A DNA stretch of 64,000 bases from WTJD01 sp964225175. GTDB taxonomy: Bacteria; Pseudomonadota; Gammaproteobacteria; Xanthomonadales; SZUA-36. How positions within the stretch are numbered: the first letter of the stretch is position 1; every line of letters begins with the position of its first letter. Location: positions 33,725 through 97,724 of the forward strand of contig CAXQNK010000105.1 of the NCBI GenBank assembly GCA_964225175.1. Direction: 5' to 3'. Position numbers and translations under genes: made by a program. The notes under the pieces were generated by a model. That model had not been told where the DNA came from. It searched no databases and saw nothing but the letters and a program-made list of their open reading frames with translations. Of this stretch, positions 24,819 to 32,747 are shown piece after piece.

Positions 24819-27182
24819 ATGCCGAAACCGTTTCCAAAGCCACTTGCCTGGGTCGTCTGCCTGTTGGCTCTTGCCGCCTGTGAGCCGCAACGGGCGCCCG
24901 CACCGAAATATGCAGAACCAGCGAAGTCCGGCGCATTGCAATGGCCGGTTTGGGTGGCGTCTTATATCGAGGAGCACCTCGCCGCACATCCACAGTTTGC
25001 GGTCATGCAAGGCCGCCATGAGTTTGACGGGCAATTGCCGGACTGGAGCCGAGAGGGCATCGCCCGCGAGATCAGCCGGCTGCACGAGGCGCGGGCTGCA
25101 GCCCTGGCTTTCGAAGACGCTAGCATGACGGCTGAGCAGAGATTTCAGAAACGATACCTGGTCGCATGGATTGATCATGACCTGTTCTGGGCCGAGAAAG
25201 CGCGCTGGCCTTTTCGCAATCCTCAGTTTTACCTTGGTTGGCTCAACGATTCGCTGGACCCAAGCCCCTTCATTACGCTGGATTACGCTCCGAAAGCGTT
25301 GCGATTGCAGGCTTTTACGCGCTATCTGAACAATATCCCACGCGCAGCGGAACAGATTCAGGACAATCTCGAGATGCCCATGCCGCTGACGTGGTTACAG
25401 CTGGGTATCGACGCATTCCAGGGCTATGCCGACTACTTCGAGGCTGATGTGCCCGCGATCTGGAACGACGTAGAGGATCCAAAACTCCAGTCCGAATTTG
25501 TCCGAGCAAACACTACAGCGGTCGCGGCCATGAGGCAGCTCGCGAGCTGGCTCGAGAGCCATCGATCCACCGCTACCTCGGACTTTGCTCTCGGTTCGGA
25601 GCTTTTCAAACAGATGCTGTGGGACACTGAGCGGGTTGATATCAGCCTGGCCGACCTCGAGGCGATTGGGCGTGCGGACATGCAGCGGAATCTGGACGCC
25701 TTGCGGGATGCTTGTGGCGCATTTGCCCCCGGGGCCAGCGTGCAAGACTGTTTCCAGCGCATGAGCAGTCGGAAGTCCGATGATGGTCCGGTCATGAGCG
25801 CTCGACGGCAGCTGGGAGAAATCAGGGAATTCATGGTGAGCGAGGACCTCGTGACCATACCCGGCATCGAGGAGGCGCTTGTCGAGGAGGCTCCGCCCTA
25901 TGCCCGCTCAAATTCCGCCTACATTACGATTCCCGGTCCCTGGGAAAAAGATCAGCCCTCGGTGTACTACATCTCGCCCCCCAACCCGGAGTGGCCTGAA
26001 GACGTCCAGGCGGACTACATCCCTGGCGAGGCGGATTTGCTGTTCACTTCCGTTCACGAAGTCTGGCCAGGCCATTTTCTCAATTTTCTGCATGCCAAAC
26101 GGTCCCCATGGATTTTCGGGCGCGCGTTCGTGGGTTATGCCTTCGGGGAGGGCTGGGCCCATTACACCGAAGAAATGATGCTCGAGGCCGGCCTCAGGGG
26201 TGCAGATCCGGAAACACGGATAGGGCAGCTGTCCAATGCCCTGCTGCGAAATGCCCGTTTTCTCTCGTCAATAGGCTTGCATACCCAGGGCTGGTCCGTG
26301 GAGGCATCCCAGCGGTTCTTCGTCGAGGAGGCTTACCAGTCAGAAGGCACCGCGATTCAGCAGGCGGCTCGGGGCACTTACGATCCAGGTTATCTGAATT
26401 ACACACTTGGCAAGCTGCTGATTCTCCAGTTGCGTGAAGACTGGACGGCCACACGGGGTGGGCGAGATGCATGGAAAGCATTCCATGATCGCTTTCTTTC
26501 GTTTGGCGGGCCGCCGATACCCCTCGTCAGGCAAGCCATGCTGGATGAGCCGGAGCCTGTGGCTCGATTCCCCGGGGCGGTTCGCGACGATCGACATTCC
26601 GGTCACCGGCTCAGTTCATGGAGCTGGGATTGTGAAGATGGTCAACGGTTGGTGCTGACCCGTGTCGGCGTCGAGGGCGAGGGCGACCCGCGGGTGCTGT
26701 TCGATTCGCAGGGCGCGCATCAACTCGAACGTGAACCCGTCGCTTCCGGCGTGAAGCACGCCGGTGCCGGACGAGTCTTCTGGAGCAAGGGCAAAGAGGC
26801 CAGCTTTGAAAACCAGGGGCTGAGAACGAGTTGCCGGCTCAATGACTTTGATAGTGAATTCGAAGACGCCAAGCTGCGCGGCGCCGATTTCCGCGCCCTG
26901 GGTGTCGGGTCGGACTGGTCCCTGGAACTGTTCAGTGCGCGGCCCAGCAGGTTGCTCACATCATCTGATGCGCACTGGATTGAGTTTGATGCCGGCGAGG
27001 CTGCGCCCTTGCCGGATGGTTCCGGCAGCGTCTTCAGCGCAAAGCGTGTCGCTCAGACTCTTGTCGTGGAAGTCCGGGCCGGTCCCTGCGAGCACGTCTC
27101 AAGCGGTCATGAGTTCGAGACAAAGGTGCGCGTGTTGCATGCCGGCAGAGTTTTCGTTGGTTGCGGCAAGGCACTGCATTAA
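24819..27182 (+). CDS. DUF885 peptidase-like lipoprotein fused to MliC-like and COG3650-like domains
   Basis: A 787-residue lipoprotein (lipobox LAAC, Cys21). Residues 40-585 form a DUF885 domain with HEVWPGH at 413-419, a zinc-metallopeptidase-like HExxxGH motif, and the helix GEGWAHYTEEMM after it. Residues about 595-680 match the MliC lysozyme-inhibitor fold: WSWDCEDGQ, REPVASGV and FWSKGKEASF, ending in a Cys. Residues about 690-787 match COG3650 (FRALGVGSDWSLELF). The latter two often occur as separate small lipoproteins. The protein likely faces the periplasm or the surface. The 98-base gap after the photolyase suggests its own promoter. Confidence 0.87.
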   Translation: MPKPFPKPLAWVVCLLALAACEPQRAPAPKYAEPAKSGALQWPVWVASYIEEHLAAHPQFAVMQGRHEFDGQLPDWSREGIAREISRLHEARAAALAFEDASMTAEQRFQKRYLVAWIDHDLFWAEKARWPFRNPQFYLGWLNDSLDPSPFITLDYAPKALRLQAFTRYLNNIPRAAEQIQDNLEMPMPLTWLQLGIDAFQGYADYFEADVPAIWNDVEDPKLQSEFVRANTTAVAAMRQLASWLESHRSTATSDFALGSELFKQMLWDTERVDISLADLEAIGRADMQRNLDALRDACGAFAPGASVQDCFQRMSSRKSDDGPVMSARRQLGEIREFMVSEDLVTIPGIEEALVEEAPPYARSNSAYITIPGPWEKDQPSVYYISPPNPEWPEDVQADYIPGEADLLFTSVHEVWPGHFLNFLHAKRSPWIFGRAFVGYAFGEGWAHYTEEMMLEAGLRGADPETRIGQLSNALLRNARFLSSIGLHTQGWSVEASQRFFVEEAYQSEGTAIQQAARGTYDPGYLNYTLGKLLILQLREDWTATRGGRDAWKAFHDRFLSFGGPPIPLVRQAMLDEPEPVARFPGAVRDDRHSGHRLSSWSWDCEDGQRLVLTRVGVEGEGDPRVLFDSQGAHQLEREPVASGVKHAGAGRVFWSKGKEASFENQGLRTSCRLNDFDSEFEDAKLRGADFRALGVGSDWSLELFSARPSRLLTSSDAHWIEFDAGEAAPLPDGSGSVFSAKRVAQTLVVEVRAGPCEHVSSGHEFETKVRVLHAGRVFVGCGKALH

Positions 27183-27195
27183 AGAGCCCTGAAAG

Positions 27196-28614
27196 ATGAA
27201 ACTGGAATTTTTTGGAGCCGCTGGCGAAGTCACGGGTTCCTGTCATGTTCTGCGAGTAGGCGAGCGCTCCGTTCTGCTCGATTGTGGCCTGATACAGGGC
27301 GGTCGCTCGGCTGAGGCCCGAAATCACGACCCTTTCCCCTTCGATGTTGACACCATTGATGCGGTTATTCTTTCGCATGCCCATCTTGATCACAGCGGTC
27401 GTTTGCCCCTGCTGGTTCGTCGGGGTTATCGCGGCCCGATTTATGCGCAGGAGGCGACCTGCGAGCTGCTCGCCATCCTGCTGGCAGATGCAGCGAAGCT
27501 GGAGCAGAGAGATGCCGAATATCTGAGTCAAAAATTTGGGCGGCGCATCAAGCCTTTATTTACGGTTGAACAGGGTGCGCAAGTCATTCGGCAACTTGAG
27601 CCGCTGAAATACGGCACCAGAACCCCCGTCGCGAACGGCGTGACGATCAGGTATCGAGATGCCGGCCACATCCTGGGTTCCTGCACACTGGAGGCCTGGC
27701 TTACGGAACAACAGATAGAGCGAAAGCTGGTTTTTTCAGGCGACCTTGGTCAGTATGACACGCCGATCCTGAGAGACCCCGAGCCGATTGACAGTGCCGA
27801 TGTGGTGATCATGGAATCGACCTATGGGGATCGGCGGCATCGCAACCGGGAAAGCACGATCGAGGAAATTGGCAGCATCATCGCCCAGGCCGGTGCGGAT
27901 CGAGGCAATATCCTGATCCCAGCATTCGCAGTCGGTAGAAGCCAGGAACTGCTCTACTTGCTCGGTAAGCACTACGAAGAATGGGGCCTGAACCGATTTC
28001 GAATCTACCTCGACAGCCCGATGGCGATCGAAACCTCTGAAGTTTACTGGAATTATGCCCAGTTGCATGATGCTGAAGCGGCCAGGCTGGCCCGGAAAAA
28101 CGGCGGAATGCCTTTGCTGCCCAACCTGCAGCTGAGTCGTTCGACCGAGGAATCGATCGCCATCAACCGCTTCAAATCAGGCGCTATCATTATCGCGGGA
28201 AGCGGGATGTGCAATGGCGGGCGCATCGTTCATCACCTCAAGAACCATTTGGAACGTGAGGCCCATCATGTTGTCATCGTGGGTTACCAGGCGCGGGGTT
28301 CGCTGGGCAGGCGGCTCGTGGAGGGCGAAGACACCGTTCGCATCCATGGCAAGGACCTGAGGGTTAGAGCGCGGATCCACACCGTTGGCGGCCTGTCCGC
28401 ACATGGCGACCAGGACGACCTTGCCAGCTGGTATGAGTGCATGGCTGGGGATCCGCCCGTTTTCCTTGTGCATGGCGAGGAACGGGCACGAGAAAATTTT
28501 GCCGAGTACCTCCGCCGGCGAAACGAAGCCACGGTCGGTTTGCCATCACCCGGAGACGTACTGGACCTTGAAAGCATGAGTCTCAAGGTGTCCGGATCGC
28601 CGGGTGAGCCCTGA
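27196..28614 (+). CDS. Beta-CASP metallo-beta-lactamase ribonuclease (YSH1/CPSF-like)
   Basis: A 472-residue RNA-processing nuclease family protein. The MBL part has HAHLDHSG at 61-68; MESTYGDRRH marks the switch to the beta-CASP domain, which continues with AGSGMCNGGRI, VGYQARGSLGR and GGLSAHGDQDDL (catalytic His). Such archaeal/bacterial proteins cut RNA endo- or exonucleolytically in the cytoplasm. No partner gene is visible. Thirteen bases separate it from the lipoprotein gene, so the two may share an mRNA. Confidence 0.93.
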   Translation: MKLEFFGAAGEVTGSCHVLRVGERSVLLDCGLIQGGRSAEARNHDPFPFDVDTIDAVILSHAHLDHSGRLPLLVRRGYRGPIYAQEATCELLAILLADAAKLEQRDAEYLSQKFGRRIKPLFTVEQGAQVIRQLEPLKYGTRTPVANGVTIRYRDAGHILGSCTLEAWLTEQQIERKLVFSGDLGQYDTPILRDPEPIDSADVVIMESTYGDRRHRNRESTIEEIGSIIAQAGADRGNILIPAFAVGRSQELLYLLGKHYEEWGLNRFRIYLDSPMAIETSEVYWNYAQLHDAEAARLARKNGGMPLLPNLQLSRSTEESIAINRFKSGAIIIAGSGMCNGGRIVHHLKNHLEREAHHVVIVGYQARGSLGRRLVEGEDTVRIHGKDLRVRARIHTVGGLSAHGDQDDLASWYECMAGDPPVFLVHGEERARENFAEYLRRRNEATVGLPSPGDVLDLESMSLKVSGSPGEP

Positions 28615-28727
28615 CGGTCGGGTGGATCATGGCGTTACCCGGGTGAGGAGTTAGCGGTGCCCGGCAGACTTCAGCCAAGTCATATTGCTATGCTTCAACT
28701 ATTCGTGCTTGCCTGGAGGGGCTGTCA

Positions 28728-29258
28728 TTGAACAGTGGAAAGTTTAAATCCGGCGATCTTTTTCCCACCCTGGATGTCCGATCATCCGCCGACGAGCCCG
28801 TGGCCATCGCACGACCCGCGGACGGACGGTCTTGGTTGCTCTTGCTGGTTTACCGGGGTCGACACTGTCCACTGTGCACGCAATATCTCGAAACCCTAAC
28901 GACCTTTACCGCCCGCCTTGCTGCAGCAGGAATTGAAGTGATCGCGCTTTCCGCAGACAGTCCGAATCAATTGACGGCTCACCTGGAGAATCTGAATCTG
29001 GATTTTCCGGTGCATTGCGGCCTGACCGAATCGCAAATGGCCATGCTGGGTTTATATCGCTCGGAGCCACGATCCGCGGAAGAGACAGACCATGTGTTTC
29101 CTGAGCCTGGCCTGTTCGTGGTGAATGCCAATGGGCAGACGCAGATCGTTGATATTGCCAACAACCCGTTTACGCGTCCGGACCTTGAAATGCTGGTTTC
29201 CGGATTGGAGTGGCTACGCGAGGGCGGTGACCGATACCCAATTCGGGGAACGTATTAA
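28728..29258 (+). CDS. Peroxiredoxin-like (AhpC/TSA family) protein
   Basis: A 176-residue thioredoxin-fold protein starting at TTG 28728 with GGAGGGG upstream. RGRHCPLC places Cys47 and Cys50 in a CPxC motif rather than the TPxC of classical peroxiredoxins, so it belongs to the peroxiredoxin-like group used for peroxide or thiol redox. It has no signal peptide and is cytoplasmic. It is close to the photolyase operon and may help against light-driven peroxides. It ends four bases over the start of the opposing SDR stop. Confidence 0.86.
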   Translation: MNSGKFKSGDLFPTLDVRSSADEPVAIARPADGRSWLLLLVYRGRHCPLCTQYLETLTTFTARLAAAGIEVIALSADSPNQLTAHLENLNLDFPVHCGLTESQMAMLGLYRSEPRSAEETDHVFPEPGLFVVNANGQTQIVDIANNPFTRPDLEMLVSGLEWLREGGDRYPIRGTY

Positions 29259-29992
29259 TAGGGGATCGTATTTCCATCCCAGTTCACAAAGCGCCCGCTC
29301 GATTCCGGCACACCATTGAGCACCACGTTTACGATTCGCTCTGCGCTCTTCTCAGCCGTGTAGAGTTTCTCCGGTTTGACATTCCCCTGGAATGGCCGTG
29401 AAAGCTCAGTGTCGGTCGTGCCGGGATGGATGGCCGTCACGCACAACCGGGGGTGTGTTCGGCGTGCCTCGATTGCCAGTGTTTTCAGGAACTGGTTAAG
29501 TGCCGCTTTCGATGACCGGTAACCGTACCAGCCGCCTATTCGGTTGTCCTCGATACTGCCGACCATGGCGGAGAGCACCGCAAAGTGACCCGGTTCACGC
29601 TTTGGGAATAGTGGAAGCAAGGCCTGCGCAACCAGCAAGGGACCGATGCTGTTGACGGCGAACAGGCGAGCAAGGGCATCTTGATGGCACTGCGCGAGAG
29701 ACTTTTCAGGCTTAAGATCAGCTTCATGGAGTATGCCCGCGCAGTGGATCACCAAATCCACGGGTGGATTGATCCGGGAAGCGAACGCCCTCACGGACTC
29801 GGGTTGCGTGACATCAAGGCTGAGGCAGGACAGACGCGGATCATCGATCTCTTTCAGGGCCACGGCGGTCTGCGGGTCGCGCGCCGTGGCGCATATGGCG
29901 CTTAAACCCTCCATGTCCAGGAGTTTTTTGGTGATGGCGAGCCCGATTCCCCGGTTTGCCCCCACGATGATGGCTGAGCTCGGCGTTTTCAT
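29255..29992 (-). CDS. Short-chain dehydrogenase/reductase (CsgA-like)
   Basis: A 245-residue Rossmann enzyme with GANRGIG at 11-17, the NAG-equivalent VNSIGPLL and the YxxxK catalytic pair in GWYGYRSSK. The SRPF-NVKPE loop and overall length fit the CsgA/RSP-type SDRs that recur with photolyase and CFA-type genes in light- and singlet-oxygen-controlled sets. It probably reduces or oxidises a carbonyl made during photo-oxidative damage. The upstream CIA30 gene overlaps by four bases. Confidence 0.92.
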   Translation of the reverse strand: MKTPSSAIIVGANRGIGLAITKKLLDMEGLSAICATARDPQTAVALKEIDDPRLSCLSLDVTQPESVRAFASRINPPVDLVIHCAGILHEADLKPEKSLAQCHQDALARLFAVNSIGPLLVAQALLPLFPKREPGHFAVLSAMVGSIEDNRIGGWYGYRSSKAALNQFLKTLAIEARRTHPRLCVTAIHPGTTDTELSRPFQGNVKPEKLYTAEKSAERIVNVVLNGVPESSGRFVNWDGNTIPY

Positions 29993-30516
29993 TCCGAAAG
30001 TCGCCGAGGGGCGTGGATAAACTCCACGAGTCCGATGGACAAGCTGAACGGCCCTGCAGTGGCATCCGCGAGCAAAAAACCCACCTGGCTGATCTGGCTC
30101 GCATCGATAGGACCTGCCTCGGGCGTTTCGCGACCACGAAAAACGGGTTTGAATTCATCCAGCAAGAGTTCTGTTTCCTGCCAGTCGCGACTGGCAGGGA
30201 GCATTGCCTGCCAGGCGATCCCATTGGGTGAATTCTCCGGGCGGATCCTGAACTGGTAAAACCGCCCGTCCCCCTTGATCCGAATGCGGACCGCATTGGT
30301 GTCGGCGGGAAGAGGCCCGATTGAGCATCTCGCAGAGGCGAAGCCCCCGTTGTTTTCCAGCGACAGCTCACCCCGGAACAGGAGGTGGTCCTGTTCCGTA
30401 TCCAGTTGGCTTGCGGAAACGCCACCCATCACATCGTCGTTGACGACACTCCACTGGTTCTTAGACAAGTCGATCGACACTGAGCTCACGCGCGGACCCC
30501 CGGACGCCCAGTGCAC
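29989..30516 (-). CDS. CIA30 family protein
   Basis: A 175-residue beta-rich protein of the complex-I-associated CIA30 family, marked by WSVVNDDVMGGVSASQL near residue 20-36, the NNGGFASARCSIGPLP stretch and QFRIRPENSPNGI later. The GTG at 30516 has GGAGG about 10 bases upstream. In bacteria the function is unproved; the fold is a carbohydrate-binding-like jellyroll. It sits between photolyase (39-base gap) and SDR, so it belongs to the same photoprotection operon. Confidence 0.88.
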   Translation of the reverse strand: MHWASGGPRVSSVSIDLSKNQWSVVNDDVMGGVSASQLDTEQDHLLFRGELSLENNGGFASARCSIGPLPADTNAVRIRIKGDGRFYQFRIRPENSPNGIAWQAMLPASRDWQETELLLDEFKPVFRGRETPEAGPIDASQISQVGFLLADATAGPFSLSIGLVEFIHAPRRLSE

Positions 30517-30555
30517 GCGACCTCCACATGGCTCGGCAGTTTTCCTGATGCCGTT

Positions 30556-31992
30556 TCAGTCATGTCGCGATTTATTTGTTTGCAGCGCCGCAAGGGCACG
30601 GTCCCGGCCCACTTTGTGGTCTATGATTCTTTCCGGATATTCTCTGCCCAGCGTGACGCCCGCCTTGCTCAGCGTGCTCCCTGGCGCCTCCCAGGGTTGG
30701 TGAATGTAACGATTGGGCAGTGCCGAGAGTTCAGGGATATAGCGCCGAACATATTGGCCCTCGGGGTCGAATTTATCGCCCTGGAGCATGGGGTTGAAAA
30801 TCCGGAAATAAGGCGCCGCATCCGCACCACAACCCGCCGTCCACTGCCACCCCATGGTGTTGCTTGCGAGATCAGCATCGACCAGCGTGTCCCAGAACCA
30901 GCGCGCGCCTTCTTGCCAGGGCTGGAGCAAGTGCTTGACAAGAAATGAGGCGGTAATCATCCGCACCCGGTTGTGCATCCAGCCGGTTTGCCATAATTCT
31001 CGCATGCCCGCATCGACGATCGGATAGCCTGTCATGCCGGTTTGCCAGGCGTGGAGCTGTTGGGCATCCGGCACCCAGGGAAAATTTTTGTAGGCGCTGT
31101 TGAGAGCGTCCGCGGGCGTGTGTGGAAAGTGATAAAGCAGGTGATACCCGAATTCTCGCCAGGCAACCTCGCTGAGAAAGGTAAACCCGCCCGGTGAGGA
31201 GTCGAGTTCCGCCCGGACGGTCGCGTCCCAGACCTGTCTTGGGCCCAATTGACCGAAATGAAGGTAGGGTGACAACCTTGAAGTGCCATTCACGCCTGGC
31301 AGATTTCGCTCCGCCTTGTATCGTTCCGCATGTTCATTAACAAAAGACTCGAGCGCTTTGATCCCGCCCGCGATGCTGGGGTCCCAAGCCGCTTGCAGGC
31401 CGGCATCCCAATGAATTTTAGGCAGCAAATCGAGCGCGGCGAGATCCAGGCTTCCCAAATCAAGCGTCGCAGGGCTGAGTGTGCGGGTATCGACGTGGGT
31501 CGGGCCGCGCTGAGGCAGGCTGCGCAGGTGTTTCCAGAAAGGCGTAAAGACCCGGAAAGGTTGACCCGATTTATTGCTGATTTCATGGGGTTCATAAAGT
31601 AACGCAGAATTGAAGGTCTCTACCGTCAGCCCTTCCTCACGGAGCCGTTTTTTCAGCCTGGTGTCGCGCGCGATGATGTCCGGTTCATAACGGCGGTTCC
31701 AGTACACCGTCGAAATAGGGAATTGGTCCGTGATAGTGGACAATACGTTTTCAGCGCCACCCCGCAGAAGCACCAGTTTCAGCCCGAGCCCCGATAATTC
31801 TTCGGTCAAGCTGGTCAGGGCATGGTGCAGCCACCACCTTGACGCGCCCCCAGGCGCCCAGTCAGCCTCGTCTTCCGGCGAGTGGATGTACAACGGGATC
31901 ACGGGTTGGCCGGCGACGGCGGCGGCTTGAAGTGCTGGGTTGTCTTTAACGCGGAGGTCCTGGCGGAACCACACGATCACGTGATCTTTCAT
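30556..31992 (-). CDS. phr: Class I CPD photolyase
   Basis: A 478-residue deoxyribodipyrimidine photolyase that repairs cyclobutane pyrimidine dimers using FAD and blue light. Residues 1-165 form the antenna domain (VIVWFRQDLRVKDNPAL). The C-terminal half contains TSRLSPYLHFGQL, VAWREFGYHLL, RMITASFLVKHLL and DAAPYFRIFNPMLQ, with Trp-rich GWQWTAG for FAD and electron transfer. It heads or follows a 58-residue ORF (32088-32264) and precedes CIA30 and SDR on the same strand. Confidence 0.97.
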   Translation of the reverse strand: MKDHVIVWFRQDLRVKDNPALQAAAVAGQPVIPLYIHSPEDEADWAPGGASRWWLHHALTSLTEELSGLGLKLVLLRGGAENVLSTITDQFPISTVYWNRRYEPDIIARDTRLKKRLREEGLTVETFNSALLYEPHEISNKSGQPFRVFTPFWKHLRSLPQRGPTHVDTRTLSPATLDLGSLDLAALDLLPKIHWDAGLQAAWDPSIAGGIKALESFVNEHAERYKAERNLPGVNGTSRLSPYLHFGQLGPRQVWDATVRAELDSSPGGFTFLSEVAWREFGYHLLYHFPHTPADALNSAYKNFPWVPDAQQLHAWQTGMTGYPIVDAGMRELWQTGWMHNRVRMITASFLVKHLLQPWQEGARWFWDTLVDADLASNTMGWQWTAGCGADAAPYFRIFNPMLQGDKFDPEGQYVRRYIPELSALPNRYIHQPWEAPGSTLSKAGVTLGREYPERIIDHKVGRDRALAALQTNKSRHD

Positions 31993-32087
31993 TGGGAGTG
32001 CGCGTCAGTGGAAAACTGGAGTGGGAATTTTACCGCAGCGGCTGCGAGCGTGCCCCCTTTTTAAGAAATGGGTGCAGTCGTCCCTGG

Positions 32088-32264
32088 TTATGATTCGTGG
32101 AAGTCGTTGACTCTCGCTCCAGGTTCACACTTGTTTTCGCGGTATAGCTGAGCCCACATTGCGCGCAGTGGGAGGGGGTCGATATCCACGTGAGGGCTCA
32201 GGCCCAACTGCAGCTTGAGCCGCTCAGTTTCGATGGCCTGGCTGACACTCTGCAGTCTGTTCAT
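32088..32264 (-). CDS. Small 58-residue protein upstream of photolyase
   Basis: A short ORF not listed by length-based calling. MNRLQSVSQAIETERLKLQL opens a charged, helical protein (LSPHVDIDPLPLRAMWAQLY) ending with FHES. Good support comes from GGAGAGGA, seven to ten bases upstream of the ATG at 32264. It ends 95 bases before phr on the same strand, so it may be co-transcribed. I do not recognise its family and see no cysteine or membrane motif. Confidence 0.6.
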   Translation of the reverse strand: MNRLQSVSQAIETERLKLQLGLSPHVDIDPLPLRAMWAQLYRENKCEPGARVNDFHES

Positions 32265-32396
32265 GACAATTTCCTCTCCGATTCAACAGGGTTATTTTTT
32301 GTCGTTCTTAATTGTAAGACGCCGTTGATGACCAAAAAGTGACAGTGGCGGTCAGCAGGACCGAGTTTGACCGGCAAATCAGGTAAAATCGCACGG

Positions 32397-32747
32397 ATGT
32401 CCGATGCTATTGTCATTCTATGCACCTGCCCGGATGAAAGGGCCGCTGAGGCCCTCGGGAGAGGGTTGCTGTCAGCGCGGCTAGTGGCCTGTGTGAACGT
32501 ATTACCCTCTGTTCGGTCTATGTATCGCTGGCACAACGAAATCATGGACGAGCAGGAAGTCCTGCTTTTGATCAAGACGATGAACTCAAGGTTTGAAAAA
32601 GTATCGGCGTGGCTAACAGCGCACCACCCCTATGATGTACCGGAAGTGGTTGCACTGCCCACACAGGCGGTCTCAGCGCCATATCTTGAATGGCTCGACG
32701 CCAGCGTTTCAGGTCCCCAAGTCACAGAAGATCGCCGAGATGACTGA
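32397..32747 (+). CDS. cutA: Divalent cation tolerance protein CutA
   Basis: A 116-residue CutA1 protein from the ATG at 32397. It has LCTCPDERAAEALGRGLLS and LVACVNVLPSVRSMYRW, with the ferredoxin-like fold that forms a trimer. The family is tied to copper and other divalent metal tolerance, but its molecular role is not settled. It is followed directly by dsbD, whose ATG is before the cutA stop (overlap of 8 bases), a common pairing. Confidence 0.95.
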   Translation: MSDAIVILCTCPDERAAEALGRGLLSARLVACVNVLPSVRSMYRWHNEIMDEQEVLLLIKTMNSRFEKVSAWLTAHHPYDVPEVVALPTQAVSAPYLEWLDASVSGPQVTEDRRDD

